From contig PAAG01000019.1 in NCBI GenBank assembly GCA_002698785.1, positions 62,001 through 126,000 on the forward strand: 64,000 nucleotides of DNA, written 5' to 3'. Origin of the DNA: Verrucomicrobiales bacterium (GTDB lineage: Bacteria > Verrucomicrobiota > Verrucomicrobiia > Verrucomicrobiales > DEV007). This document shows, piece by piece, positions 43,949 through 52,837 of this stretch (within the stretch, counting starts at the first letter, position 1; each line of letters begins with the position of its first letter). The position numbers and the translations under genes are program-made. Under the pieces are notes generated by a model. It worked only from the letters and a program-made list of their open reading frames with translations, made no database searches and was not told the DNA's origin.

Positions 43949-46150
43949 ATGATAATAAGACCGAATCTCAATAAGACAGTGCCACGAGGCGGTAGAGGAA
44001 GCATATTTGCCCTCTCCTTCGCTTTTCTCGCGGCAACAACCGGAGCTTCCTTTGCTCAGGATGAACAGGCTCCAGCAGAAGAAACGCAGACACTCGACCA
44101 GATCGAGGTGGAAAGCACTCAACCCGCTCCAGCCCCAAGGCCCGCCTCGGCGCCAGTTCCTGCACCCGCCCCGGCTCCTGCGCCAGTGGTAGTGCCAGCT
44201 CCTGAACCGGTTGTGATTTCCGACGACATCCCGACCTCGAACGTTATCACTGAGACAGAGCTCGAACTCTACAATCCAGCCGATTACCGCACCCTCTTCC
44301 GCCGCACGCCCTCCGTCACCATCGACGGCGGCCGAAATCCCATCGGCAGCAAGATCTCCGTTTACAACCTGAATGAGGAACTCCTCAATGTATCCGTGGA
44401 TGGTGCTCAGCAAGGCAGCATCAACCACCACCGTCGTAGCACGATGATCGAGCCAGAGCTGCTCAAGCAGGTCGACGTTGTCGCAGGTGCCGGCACGGCC
44501 CTCGATGGATTCGGCACACTCGGCGGTGCGGTGAAATTCGAAACCAAAAACGCTTTCGATCTCCTCAGTTGTGGATTGGAAGACTATTACGTTCCCTCAG
44601 GAAAAGCTCCACTCTACGAAGGGAAAGCTCCTATCTTGAACGACAAAATGCCGATCCTCGCTCAGAAGCGCTTTGGTGGATACATCAAGGGAACAGGGTT
44701 TGCGAACGGAGATGGCGCCAAAGGATCAGGTGCGGTTTACGGCCTTATCAACGACAACTGGAGCTACCTGATTGCAGGCGGCTACGAAGATCGTGACGAT
44801 GTCGAAGACGGAAACGGAAACATCATTCCCGACTCAGCCTACTCCACCGAACATTTCCTCACGAAGATCTCCGGTCGCAGCGACGACGGAGCACACCAGT
44901 TCGACCTCTCCTACGAGTACCTCGGTGATGAGACTTTCGGACCTTACCGTCTCAACGTAGACCCCGCATGGTTCCCCACAGGTCACCCAGCTGGTGCAGT
45001 GGCAATCGGCCCATCCGACCAGCACACCAGCCAGCGCCAGACCGTGGTCATGAACTACGACTTCAATCCCGAATACAACGACGCCGTTAACATCGAGACC
45101 AACGTATTCTGGAACTCCGTCGAGTGGGATTTCGATGGTCCTTTCGCCCGCCCTGCAGGCTGGGCTGCTCACACCGAGCACGAGACTGTCGGCCTCGACA
45201 TTCGCAATACGAGTTCTTTCGGCGAGTTTGCTGACCTTACCTACGGCTTCGCCTATCAGGATCGCCGCGCTTTCGTAGAATACATCGGGACACCAGGTGC
45301 TCGCGACGAATACGAAGACGTCTTCGGTTTCTACACACAAGCAAAACTGCCTCTCAACGACTGGTGGGATTTCACTGCTGGCGCTCGCTGGGATCACTAC
45401 GATTTCACAGACGTCTCTGGTCAAAACATCGAGTCTGATGCAGTCAGCCCCAATGCGGCCCTGACATTCTACCCAATCGAAGACCTTGGCTTCACCTACG
45501 GATACTACGAGTCCTACCGAGGCGTCGGAATTCGCGAGGCCTACCTCCCGAGCATCCCTGCTCCAGGAACAGATGGCGAAACCTCTCGCACTCACAAGGT
45601 CTCCTACAACTACGACAACGGAGCCTTCTTCTCACGAGGCGCTTTCTTCCAGCAGGAGATCGAAAACTACCTCTACCCTACTGCCGGTGCGAGCTTCTTC
45701 GACATCGAGAACCAGGGCTACGAGTTTGAAGTTGGTGTTCGCAAAGGTGGATTCCAGGCATTGGTCGGAGTATTCCACTCTGAAGCCAGGACTCCCGGTT
45801 ACCTCTACCCCGATGACTTCGGTCTCGTCAATGCAGGTCGCCGCTGGGTCGCTGATGCCAGCTACCACTTCGAGAACATCGGGGTGACAGTCGGCTGGAC
45901 GACCGAGATTCGCGAAGCGGAAAGAGAAGTCCCTTCTCCGGGCCCATTCTTCCCATACGTGAATGGTAAAGACGACTACACCGTCAACAGCCTCTACATG
46001 GCCTGGAACGTGCCGAACTGCGAAGGTCTCTCCGCGACACTGAACGTGGACAACATCTTCGACGAGTTCTACAACGACCACAGCATCTACGGCGGTGCCT
46101 ACGCCAGCCCCGGTCGCGAGATTCGTCTCGGTCTGAACTACCGTTTCTAA
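43949..46150 (+). CDS. TonB-dependent outer-membrane receptor
   Basis: 733 residues. Signal peptide to about residue 36 (FALSFAFLAATTGASFAQ), then a proline/alanine-rich stretch (about 50-85, APAPAPAPVVVPAPEP). The plug starts near 90 (DIPTSNVITETELELYNPAD) with RTLFRRTPSVTIDGGRN and DVVAGAGTALDGFGTLGGAV. The 22-strand barrel fills the rest, ending REIRLGLNYRF with C-terminal Phe as usual for BAM recognition. Plug motifs like NLNEELLNVSVDGAQQGSIN fit the haem/haemoglobin and siderophore-type receptors, but the substrate is a guess. A structured leader precedes it and a strong terminator follows. No TonB, ExbB or ABC partner is near. Confidence 0.92.
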   Translation: MIIRPNLNKTVPRGGRGSIFALSFAFLAATTGASFAQDEQAPAEETQTLDQIEVESTQPAPAPRPASAPVPAPAPAPAPVVVPAPEPVVISDDIPTSNVITETELELYNPADYRTLFRRTPSVTIDGGRNPIGSKISVYNLNEELLNVSVDGAQQGSINHHRRSTMIEPELLKQVDVVAGAGTALDGFGTLGGAVKFETKNAFDLLSCGLEDYYVPSGKAPLYEGKAPILNDKMPILAQKRFGGYIKGTGFANGDGAKGSGAVYGLINDNWSYLIAGGYEDRDDVEDGNGNIIPDSAYSTEHFLTKISGRSDDGAHQFDLSYEYLGDETFGPYRLNVDPAWFPTGHPAGAVAIGPSDQHTSQRQTVVMNYDFNPEYNDAVNIETNVFWNSVEWDFDGPFARPAGWAAHTEHETVGLDIRNTSSFGEFADLTYGFAYQDRRAFVEYIGTPGARDEYEDVFGFYTQAKLPLNDWWDFTAGARWDHYDFTDVSGQNIESDAVSPNAALTFYPIEDLGFTYGYYESYRGVGIREAYLPSIPAPGTDGETSRTHKVSYNYDNGAFFSRGAFFQQEIENYLYPTAGASFFDIENQGYEFEVGVRKGGFQALVGVFHSEARTPGYLYPDDFGLVNAGRRWVADASYHFENIGVTVGWTTEIREAEREVPSPGPFFPYVNGKDDYTVNSLYMAWNVPNCEGLSATLNVDNIFDEFYNDHSIYGGAYASPGREIRLGLNYRF

Positions 46151-46211
46151 AAGGTTTCCCCTTGATAAACTCCCGCCGACTCCCCGTGGGGTCGGCATGG
46201 TTTGATGGAAT

Positions 46212-46257
46212 CTCCCCGGAGCTGATCTTCCCGATCGGTTCCGGGGATTTTTTGTTT
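46212..46257 (+). terminator. intrinsic terminator of the TonB-dependent receptor gene
   Basis: TCCCCGGA (46213-46220) pairs with TCCGGGGA (46240-46247) across an 19-base loop and is followed by TTTTTTG (46248-46254). The receptor stop is about 60 bases upstream. Confidence 0.7.
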
Positions 46258-46274
46258 ATCAGAGAGAAAGCTGG

Positions 46275-46608
46275 GTTGCCGAAAGCATTTCCCGATTCAC
46301 AACTCAACAAATGGCGTGCTCCGCGGCATCCGGACGAGGACTTTCACATCGATGGGTGCGAGGTGAATCAAGAGGACATCATCTGGTATATCGACGGAGC
46401 CGAAGTCGCGCGGAAACCCAATCACTATTGGCACCGACCAAAGCATGTGGCGCTCTCGTTAGGGCTTCGAAGACCGTTCGTAAAGTTTCACAACAATCGA
46501 AACAACGCTATCGATCCAGAGTCCTATCCCGAAGCGAAATCCCGCCTCTCGCAATTTCCCTTCTCAATGCATGTCGACTATGTTCGGGTGTGGAAAAAGG
46601 AGGAGTGA
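46275..46608 (+). pseudogene. C-terminal remnant of a GH16-type (agarase/porphyranase-like) enzyme
   Basis: The frame opening at 46162 covers about 148 codons. The first 50 or so codons overlap the terminator and do not look like protein. From about 46310 it reads RAPRHPDEDFHIDGCEVNQE, DIIWYIDGAEVARKPNHYWH, RPKHVALSLGLRRPFVKFHN and finally FSMHVDYVRVWKKEE. This is the C-terminal part of the jelly-roll fold of GH16 family enzymes that cut marine galactans. The catalytic ExDxE region and the signal peptide are absent, so the gene is truncated at its 5' side. The remnant ends 36 bases before the convergent gene at 46644. Points to a past ability to degrade algal polysaccharide. Confidence 0.6.
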
Positions 46609-46643
46609 TTCGCCTCAATGAGTAGCCCTTGGCTATCCTCGAT

Positions 46644-48455
46644 TTACTCCTCCTCTGCCGAGAGAATCGGCTCCAGCGACTCCAGCAGATTCCGAATGAA
46701 CAAGTTCTCATCCGTGCCCGGAAAAACCGGAACAACGAGCTCAAGATCGAACGTCCCCGCACAGGATTCCGCATCGCAGACCTGCGAACTCACCGTTATC
46801 GTCACAGGCTCGCCCGGCATCTCGTCGAGGGAAATGGCAAACCACGCCCTCCCTTCGAATCCCCAGGTGTGCCAGTGAATCTCCGGTTTCGAAAAATCGG
46901 TCGGCTCCGTCTGCATCCAGTCCCCTGAGGTCTTCAGGGATTCTGGCAGAGTGATGACCGTAGGCAGCTCTTGATCAGCACCTTTCCTTCCGAGTTTCTT
47001 CTCGGCTCGGGCCGGATTGTCGATCGCGTAGCTGTGCCAACCATGCTCATGACGCGCTTCCACGATGAGGTGCTGGTTAGACACTGTGGCACGGTAACGG
47101 ACGACCTTGTCATTCCCGCTGTAGACATACTCTGGCTCGGACCACGTCACGGCCAGCCCCGACGAAGCCGGATCGACCTCTTCCTTCCGAAAGTTCTGCT
47201 GTTGAGTTTTCAGCGGGACAGATACGATATCGTCCCCTCTCAGCACCGTCAGTTCGACCTCGGAACCCGGGGGATAATGGAGAACAAAATGGTCTTCCAA
47301 ATCCGTTGTCAGCGGATCGACAGCAGTCCGGTTCACTGCAATTACGATATCCCCGATCTCCAGGCCATGATATCCTGACAAAATCGCCTCAATGTCGATT
47401 TTGTCGACGCGAGCGGCAAAACCATCCTCGGGGTAATTCCGTTCCGCCTTCTCCGCTCGGGTAAGCGGGGTTGACTCAAAAAAGAGTCGCGGTTGAGGGG
47501 TCCAATGGCGAAATTCAAGCCCCGTCTTCCACCATTCAAAGGGAAGATCGATAGTCGCCTCCACAGGCTTCCCTCCACGATCTACGGTTACAACCACCTC
47601 CGTCGAGTTCGGCCGCGGAACTTTATCATACTGATACTGCAAATCCCCGAAGGTGAGCACTCGTTTCCCATTGAAAGCGGTAATGGTGTCCCCTGCCTGA
47701 ATTCCAGCCTCAGCAGCCGCGCCACTCGTGCTCTCTAGCAGCAGCCCCTTCGGAATATCCAGATGCAAACCAAGCTTTTTGATATCTGGCGACCGGTAGA
47801 GATCGGTGATCGGCTCCAGCAAACCGGCGAGATCCTTCTCCTGCATGGAATAGTCGGCAATCAGGTGACACTCCGTGCAGCGTCCTGTTTCGATAACATT
47901 GGTTTTCAGCAGCTTGTAGTCAGAGGGAACGAGTTCTTTTTCCGGCCCCTTCGCAACAGCTTCACTATCCTCCGAACGACGCCGGTGCTCATCCAGACCG
48001 ATTTTGAGGGCCAGCTCCAGGCTCTCAAAATTCAGGTAAGTAGTGGCCGATTCTTCGTCTCTTCCTCCGTAGCGAAGATAGATCTCCTCGTCTGCATTGA
48101 TGATGAAATAATAGAGCGAATTGTGCCAGTCGCGGTCAAAGTGGGCAATATTCACTCCCGTCATCGTCGTGATGCGAGCACAGACATACTGTGACATCAG
48201 CTTTCCTCGCTTGGAATCGAGCGGTGTGTAAACCACTTTCGCATCGAACTCCCGACCGTTCACACAGGGTGCACATCGAAACTCCAGGAAAATCGGCTTC
48301 CCCGTCTTCCTCGCCTCTTCAAGAGCCTCTGGATAATAGCTGTGCCAGTACAGCATCTCCGGCTTTTCTTCCTCCTGCGCGAATGCAGAAACGCCGAGCA
48401 CGAGGGCGAGAAAACAGGAGACGATGTCAGCGTTGCCAAATCGCGAGCGTTTCAT
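46644..48455 (-). CDS. exported thioredoxin-fold/PDZ protein with CxxCH and DsbD-like C-terminal domain
   Basis: 603 residues from ATG 48455 (a TTG at 48476 extends it by seven). Signal peptide MKRSRFGNADIVSCFLAL. About 35-150 is a thioredoxin-like domain (YYPEALEEARKTGKPIFLEF, CAPC). A c-type haem-like CTECH lies near residue 205, then two PDZ domains (IPKGLLLESTSGAAAEAGIQ, AGDTITAFNGKRVLTFGDL and a second with DGFAARVDKIDIEAILSG). The C-terminal 170 residues match the DsbD N-terminal-like domain (LIVEARHEHGWHSYAIDN, SQVCDAESCAGTFDLELVVP). It may sense or shuttle electrons to periplasmic disulfides. It is on the same strand 28 bases after the EF-hand gene. Confidence 0.82.
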   Translation of the reverse strand: MKRSRFGNADIVSCFLALVLGVSAFAQEEEKPEMLYWHSYYPEALEEARKTGKPIFLEFRCAPCVNGREFDAKVVYTPLDSKRGKLMSQYVCARITTMTGVNIAHFDRDWHNSLYYFIINADEEIYLRYGGRDEESATTYLNFESLELALKIGLDEHRRRSEDSEAVAKGPEKELVPSDYKLLKTNVIETGRCTECHLIADYSMQEKDLAGLLEPITDLYRSPDIKKLGLHLDIPKGLLLESTSGAAAEAGIQAGDTITAFNGKRVLTFGDLQYQYDKVPRPNSTEVVVTVDRGGKPVEATIDLPFEWWKTGLEFRHWTPQPRLFFESTPLTRAEKAERNYPEDGFAARVDKIDIEAILSGYHGLEIGDIVIAVNRTAVDPLTTDLEDHFVLHYPPGSEVELTVLRGDDIVSVPLKTQQQNFRKEEVDPASSGLAVTWSEPEYVYSGNDKVVRYRATVSNQHLIVEARHEHGWHSYAIDNPARAEKKLGRKGADQELPTVITLPESLKTSGDWMQTEPTDFSKPEIHWHTWGFEGRAWFAISLDEMPGEPVTITVSSQVCDAESCAGTFDLELVVPVFPGTDENLFIRNLLESLEPILSAEEE

Positions 48456-48482
48456 GATGCGTCTGTTGATGACCAAAAGCGA

Positions 48483-49376
48483 TCAAGGAAGCATTGCCTT
48501 GATCTCTTCCGACGGGACCCAGTAAAAAGCGGGGTAGATATCGGATAGCGCCACCGGTGATCCTTCAGGAGAAACTTCCTTCCATACCTCGTCAGCCGAG
48601 TCGGAAAGAGCAGAAAACTCCTCAGCCGAGAGCTTTCCATCTTCATCTTTGTCCGCCTCCGGGAGAATCAGGACAAGGTGAGAAAGATAGGCACGCTTCA
48701 CGATGCCTTCAGTGTCGTGACCGATCATTTCAGGGATGTCCAGGTAGCCATCACTGTTCCCATCGTCGTGTTCAAAGTGGCCGCGCTGGTGCCAGTCGAT
48801 GCCATCCTTGTCGACCTTACCCTTAGCAGGCACAGCGAGAGCATACTCCTGAAGAGTCAGACGATTGTCTCCGTCGCCATCGACATTCAGCTTATCGTGA
48901 ATGATGAAACCGAGATAGCCTTGAATCGCCGTAGCCATCTCCTCTCCGTCAGTTTTCAGGTCCTGATCCGCATCGATCCCCTTCAGATACTTGAGGTCAC
49001 TCTCACCCAGGCGCTTCACTCGTTCTTTCCACTCGTTCTTGTGGTGTTCATCGTCCACCTTCTCTTCCTCGCCACCTTCCTTTTCTTCCTCGCCCCCGTG
49101 GTCATGATCGGATTCGTCGTCCCGTGCCCATGGCGGAAGAGCAGGAGTCTTTCCAAGCCCCTTCGCTGTCAGCGCTTTGGCGAGCGCCGTAAAATCCTTC
49201 GGATCGTCGCCATCTGCAGTAGCAAGCTCAAGAGCAGCAACAAGATGAGGAACCGAGGTGGAAACAGTCTCTTCAATGGCCTTCAGCGCTTCTTCTGGCA
49301 ATTCATCGGAGAAAGCAGGCGTCGATACTGTCAACAAACCTGCGGCGAAAAATGAGAGGGGGGAGATAGATTTCAT
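48483..49376 (-). CDS. exported EF-hand calcium-binding protein
   Basis: 297 residues from ATG 49376 (signal MKSISPLSFFAAGLLTVSTP); the frame extends further upstream without merit. An acidic and His-rich segment (DDESDHDHGGEEEKEGGEEE) lies near residues 90-115 and could bind metal. Four EF-hand-like loops follow: DADQDLKTDGEEM, DGDGDNRLTLQEYA, DDGNSDGYLDIPEM and DKDEDGKLSAEEFSAL. The last two are close to the canonical DxDxDG consensus. It may act as a calcium sensor or buffer outside the cytoplasm. It appears co-transcribed with the following thioredoxin/PDZ gene. Dispersed repeat copy 3 lies in the opposite direction upstream. Confidence 0.82.
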   Translation of the reverse strand: MKSISPLSFFAAGLLTVSTPAFSDELPEEALKAIEETVSTSVPHLVAALELATADGDDPKDFTALAKALTAKGLGKTPALPPWARDDESDHDHGGEEEKEGGEEEKVDDEHHKNEWKERVKRLGESDLKYLKGIDADQDLKTDGEEMATAIQGYLGFIIHDKLNVDGDGDNRLTLQEYALAVPAKGKVDKDGIDWHQRGHFEHDDGNSDGYLDIPEMIGHDTEGIVKRAYLSHLVLILPEADKDEDGKLSAEEFSALSDSADEVWKEVSPEGSPVALSDIYPAFYWVPSEEIKAMLP

Positions 49377-49865
49377 CGTCGTATTTTCCGAAACCTCGAT
49401 CCTCCCACACCGCCCCGCTAGCGGCTGCTTGCACAAATTTCTCTCAAAGAACCAACCTACCTCGACCATTGATCAGCCTCTCCCCGTTGCCGGACTCAAT
49501 TCGCCTTTCCGTAGCCTCTCCGGAATCATCCTTCTTCCTCGACATAATATTCGTGTTTTGTTAGAATAAGATACGTAGGTTGTCGCTTATTCCAAAAACC
49601 ACTCAGTCGCCAGAAATGATAGGCTGAAACACGAAATGATGGGTCGAAAAACATTACAACTCGTTCGTAACCAACAAAGATTGCGGAAAATGATGGAAAA
49701 CGAAAACTCCCATCATTTCCCATCATTTCTCTGAGGAGTCCATTTTTACCACCTTCTTTCAAACTCAGATCAAAACCTCCATCATCCGGCTCCCACACGA
49801 AACAGAATTGCGCTTTGGCAATGCCGCCATTTCGCCTACTCTGTTTTCGAAGAAATTTCGGTCCC
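49377..49865. other. intergenic region with dispersed repeat copy 3
   Basis: 489 bases between divergent genes for an EF-hand protein and a CHAT protein. It contains copy 3 of the dispersed repeat (49554-49728). The remaining 140 bases before ATG 49866 hold a possible short upstream frame only. No other structure seen. Confidence 0.5.
49554..49728 (+). repeat. dispersed intergenic repeat, copy 3 of 3
   Basis: Starts GTTTTGTTAGAATA and ends GCGGAAAATGATGGAAAACG and CCCATCATTTCCCATCATTT. Internal GAAATGATAGG (49613) and GAAATGATGGG (49633) are reverse complements of the terminal CCCATCATTT. The end lies 137 bases before ATG 49866. Confidence 0.75.
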
Positions 49866-52340
49866 ATGAGTTCTGTTCTCCGCACCTGCCTCGTTCTCTT
49901 TTTCTTTTTTCTCCTCCTCCCGGCCCAGGCCGAAGAAGACCTCGCCGACCGAATGGACAACGCCCTCAAGCTCCTGCGCTCCGCCGGACAGGCAGAACCT
50001 CGGGCTGTTGCCTCCATGCTAAACTCGGCTGCCGAGGGTTACATTATTCGCGAAGACTACGACACCGCCCTCGAGCGCATTACCGAATCCCTAAAGATTT
50101 GCCGCGAGCACGATTTCCCTAACGTATCCACCTCTGCCTTTATCGTTGCCTCGAGAATCCTCAACAAAGTCGACGACGAAATGGCGACCCAGTTCCTCGT
50201 TCGTGAGCTAAACGCCCCCGGCACGGGGACCGGCTACAAGCGAGGAGTCCTCAAAGCCCTCGACATGCACCTTGCTATCAACGGCAACCAGAAGCTCGCC
50301 ATCGAAGGAGCCCACGCTCTCCTCGAAATCGAGAAAGCCGAAAGCCCGAAGACCGACGCCCATTTTTGGGCAATGCTGAAGTTTGGCCAGCACTGCTACA
50401 CGGGTCGTCTCTACGACATTGCTCTCCCCACTCTCATCGAAGCCAGAGACCTGGCACTCGAAATGAAGCGCCCCGATCTTGCCGCCCAGGCCATTCAATT
50501 TATGAGCTATGCCTTCGCCGCCGACGGCAAAACCGATGAAGCCCGCAAACTCCAGGAACAGGAGCTGGAACTTCGCCGCGCTGCAGGAGATGAGATTTCC
50601 CTGCGCTTTGCCTTGCAGAACCTCGCTACCACCCAGATTCAGGCTGGCAAATACAAGGAAGCAACCGCCAGCCTGGATGAAGCGGAGAGCCTCTCCAACG
50701 ACGATTTTTCCAAGACCTACATCAATGGAATACGCGGAGGCATGCTCGCCAAGCGCGCGATCGAAACGCAGGACAAAGACCTCCTCAAACAGGCAGTCGA
50801 ACTCGCTCGCCATGCGGCAGACAAGAAAGTCGCCGTTTCTCAGTTTCCCGAAGGCCAGAAGGAAGTCGTTGCCATAATGGACTATCTCACCGTGGCGTAT
50901 TTCGAACTGATGAGAGGTAATCTGGCAGAAGCAGAAAAAGTCGTCGATCTCGTCGAAGCAGGTGTCGATGGATACGAAGCGAGTCAGCGAGAAGCACAGA
51001 AGTCGGCCATTTTCAGCGCCGATCAGGTCAACCTCAACGTGGCCGACCAGCGAGCCTGGATCTACGACATTCGCGAGCGAGTCTGCATTGCCAAGGGAGA
51101 GTTCGAAGAAGCCCTCACAGCAACAGAAAACGGTCGGGGTCTCGCTCAGGCGGAAGTACTCAAATCAAAGCTCGGACTTCCCTCCGCCGACAAAGTGGAG
51201 AAAGAAGTTGATATCGAGTCTATCAAAAACACCGCAAAACAGCAGAACACTACTCTCGTAATCTACTCTCTCGCTCACCTCATCTCTCCCGACACCCGTC
51301 GTTACTTCGGCCGTAACAGCCCCTTCCAACACCCCTTCACCCTTCACACCTATGTGGTTACTCCGGAGGGCAAAGTGCACTTTCACAAAACGGCACTGAA
51401 AGGCCCTCTTCGCCATCTCATCGAAATGGCAAGAACCGAGATTACCAAGGGCAAGAAGCCGGAAGGCGGTGGATCTCCCAGTCGTCTTCTCTCCGAAGTG
51501 CTTCTCGATCCTATCCGCCAGCACCTGCCAAAAGAAGAAGGAGCGCTTGTCACCATAGTCCCCCAGCAAGGGCTATTTCTCGTCCCCTTCTCTGCCCTGC
51601 CCGATGAGAAAGGCACCTACCTCATCGAACAATACACCCTCGGCGTATCACCCTCCATCGACCTACTCCGTCTCGCCGCCGAACAACGCAAAGTCGTGGA
51701 AGAGGCGGGCCTTAAGGAGTTTCTCCTGGTCGGCAATCCTACTATGCCCGGCTACCAGTCTCGCCCTGACAGAGACGCCTCTGCTCTCTCTCCCCTACCC
51801 GGCGCGGAGAAAGAAGTGAAGTTCCTTGGGTCCATCCTCGACACCACTCCGATGATCGGAGATGACGCCACCGAGACTGCCGTCGCCTCAAAAATGGAAA
51901 ATGCCCGCTTCCTCCACTTCGCCACCCACGGCCTACTCGAATCCGAAAACGTCTACAGCGACGCTTTTCTTTCCTCTCTCGCCTTTGCCGCCGGTGACGG
52001 AGAAGATGGCTTCCTGACCGTGAAGGAAACCGCCCGCATGAAACTCCGCGCTGAACTCGCCGTTCTCAGTGCCTGCGACACAGGACGTGGGCGCTTGTCA
52101 GGAGACGGAGTCATCGGCTTGTCCCGAGGGTTTATGACCGCCGGGGTCCCATCCGTCATCGTCTCCCTCTGGCCAGTGAGCGATGCAGCCACCGCCGAAC
52201 TCATGGGCCACTACTACGAAGCGCTCCTCAAAGGCGAACCCAAAGCCGCCGCCCTCCGCAGTGCCACCCTCGCCACCAAGAAGAAATACCCCGACCCCAG
52301 CCTCTGGGCTCCATTTGTCCTATATGGATTGGCGGAGTGA
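49866..52340 (+). CDS. exported TPR-CHAT protease
   Basis: 824 residues from ATG 49866, which gives a signal peptide (CLVLFFFFLLLPAQAEE); the upstream ATG at 49815 is rejected. About 30-430 is a TPR-like helical region (DNALKLLRSAGQAEPRAVA, YDTALERITESLKICREHDF, KTDEARKLQEQELELRRAA). About 520-820 is a CHAT domain: FLLVGNPTMPGY, EKEVKFLGSILD, catalytic His688 in HFATHG and Cys737 in LSACDTG, followed by GVIGLSRGFMTAGVPSVI. CHAT proteases are caspase relatives and in bacteria often work in defence or cell-death pathways. An exported copy is unusual. Downstream of dispersed repeat copy 3 and divergent from the EF-hand gene. Substrate unknown. Confidence 0.88.
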   Translation: MSSVLRTCLVLFFFFLLLPAQAEEDLADRMDNALKLLRSAGQAEPRAVASMLNSAAEGYIIREDYDTALERITESLKICREHDFPNVSTSAFIVASRILNKVDDEMATQFLVRELNAPGTGTGYKRGVLKALDMHLAINGNQKLAIEGAHALLEIEKAESPKTDAHFWAMLKFGQHCYTGRLYDIALPTLIEARDLALEMKRPDLAAQAIQFMSYAFAADGKTDEARKLQEQELELRRAAGDEISLRFALQNLATTQIQAGKYKEATASLDEAESLSNDDFSKTYINGIRGGMLAKRAIETQDKDLLKQAVELARHAADKKVAVSQFPEGQKEVVAIMDYLTVAYFELMRGNLAEAEKVVDLVEAGVDGYEASQREAQKSAIFSADQVNLNVADQRAWIYDIRERVCIAKGEFEEALTATENGRGLAQAEVLKSKLGLPSADKVEKEVDIESIKNTAKQQNTTLVIYSLAHLISPDTRRYFGRNSPFQHPFTLHTYVVTPEGKVHFHKTALKGPLRHLIEMARTEITKGKKPEGGGSPSRLLSEVLLDPIRQHLPKEEGALVTIVPQQGLFLVPFSALPDEKGTYLIEQYTLGVSPSIDLLRLAAEQRKVVEEAGLKEFLLVGNPTMPGYQSRPDRDASALSPLPGAEKEVKFLGSILDTTPMIGDDATETAVASKMENARFLHFATHGLLESENVYSDAFLSSLAFAAGDGEDGFLTVKETARMKLRAELAVLSACDTGRGRLSGDGVIGLSRGFMTAGVPSVIVSLWPVSDAATAELMGHYYEALLKGEPKAAALRSATLATKKKYPDPSLWAPFVLYGLAE

Positions 52341-52437
52341 AGAGGATTGAAAACACGCACCAATTCGTCTAAAAAATCAGAAATAGAGTAGTGCGTTCGT
52401 GGAAGAGATATGCCTATTCTTTTCTTCACTACATCAC

Positions 52438-52833
52438 ATGAAAGTCCAGGAAATCGCCTTCTCCGTTTACCCCGTCACCGACATCCCTCGGGCCCGAGAA
52501 TTTTATGAGGGCTTACTCGGCCTCACACCAACCATGGATCACGAAATGGAGGGTGGGCACTGGATTGAGTATGACATCGGTCCGGGAACTTTAGCCGTGG
52601 GAAAAAACCCGGCCATGTTACCCAGCAGGGACGGCTGCAGTGTTGCTCTCGAAGTGGAAGATTTCGACAGCGCCATCGACGAACTGAAAGCCGCAAACGT
52701 TGAATTCGAATTTGGTCCCATCGACACCGGAGTCTGCCACATGGCATTCGTCCGCGATCCCGACGGCAACTCCATCGGCATCCACAAACGGAAAGCAAAC
52801 CGGGATGTTTCACCCGACTGCTCTTCGAAATAA
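52438..52833 (+). CDS. VOC (glyoxalase/bleomycin resistance) family protein
   Basis: 131 residues from ATG 52438. Two beta-alpha-beta-beta-beta halves: IAFSVYPVTDIPRAREFYEG, LLGLTPTMDHEMEGGHWIEY and GCSVALEVEDFDSAIDELKA, CHMAFVRDPDGNSIGIHKRK. Likely metal-binding positions are a His or Glu in each half, as in glyoxalase I-type enzymes, but the exact metal ligands and substrate are not clear. The protein is cytoplasmic. It ends 4 bases before the next ATG, so a short operon with the PQQ-type protein is likely. Confidence 0.85.
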   Translation: MKVQEIAFSVYPVTDIPRAREFYEGLLGLTPTMDHEMEGGHWIEYDIGPGTLAVGKNPAMLPSRDGCSVALEVEDFDSAIDELKAANVEFEFGPIDTGVCHMAFVRDPDGNSIGIHKRKANRDVSPDCSSK

Positions 52834-52837
52834 TTCA

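Noticed and set aside
46162-46274. The first 38 codons of the frame at 46162 as part of the GH16 remnant
   Set aside because: They overlap the intrinsic terminator of the receptor gene and lack GH16 features.
28941-49728. The three dispersed repeats as a CRISPR array
   Set aside because: The copies are 8-12 kb apart, differ in length and are not separated by regular spacers.
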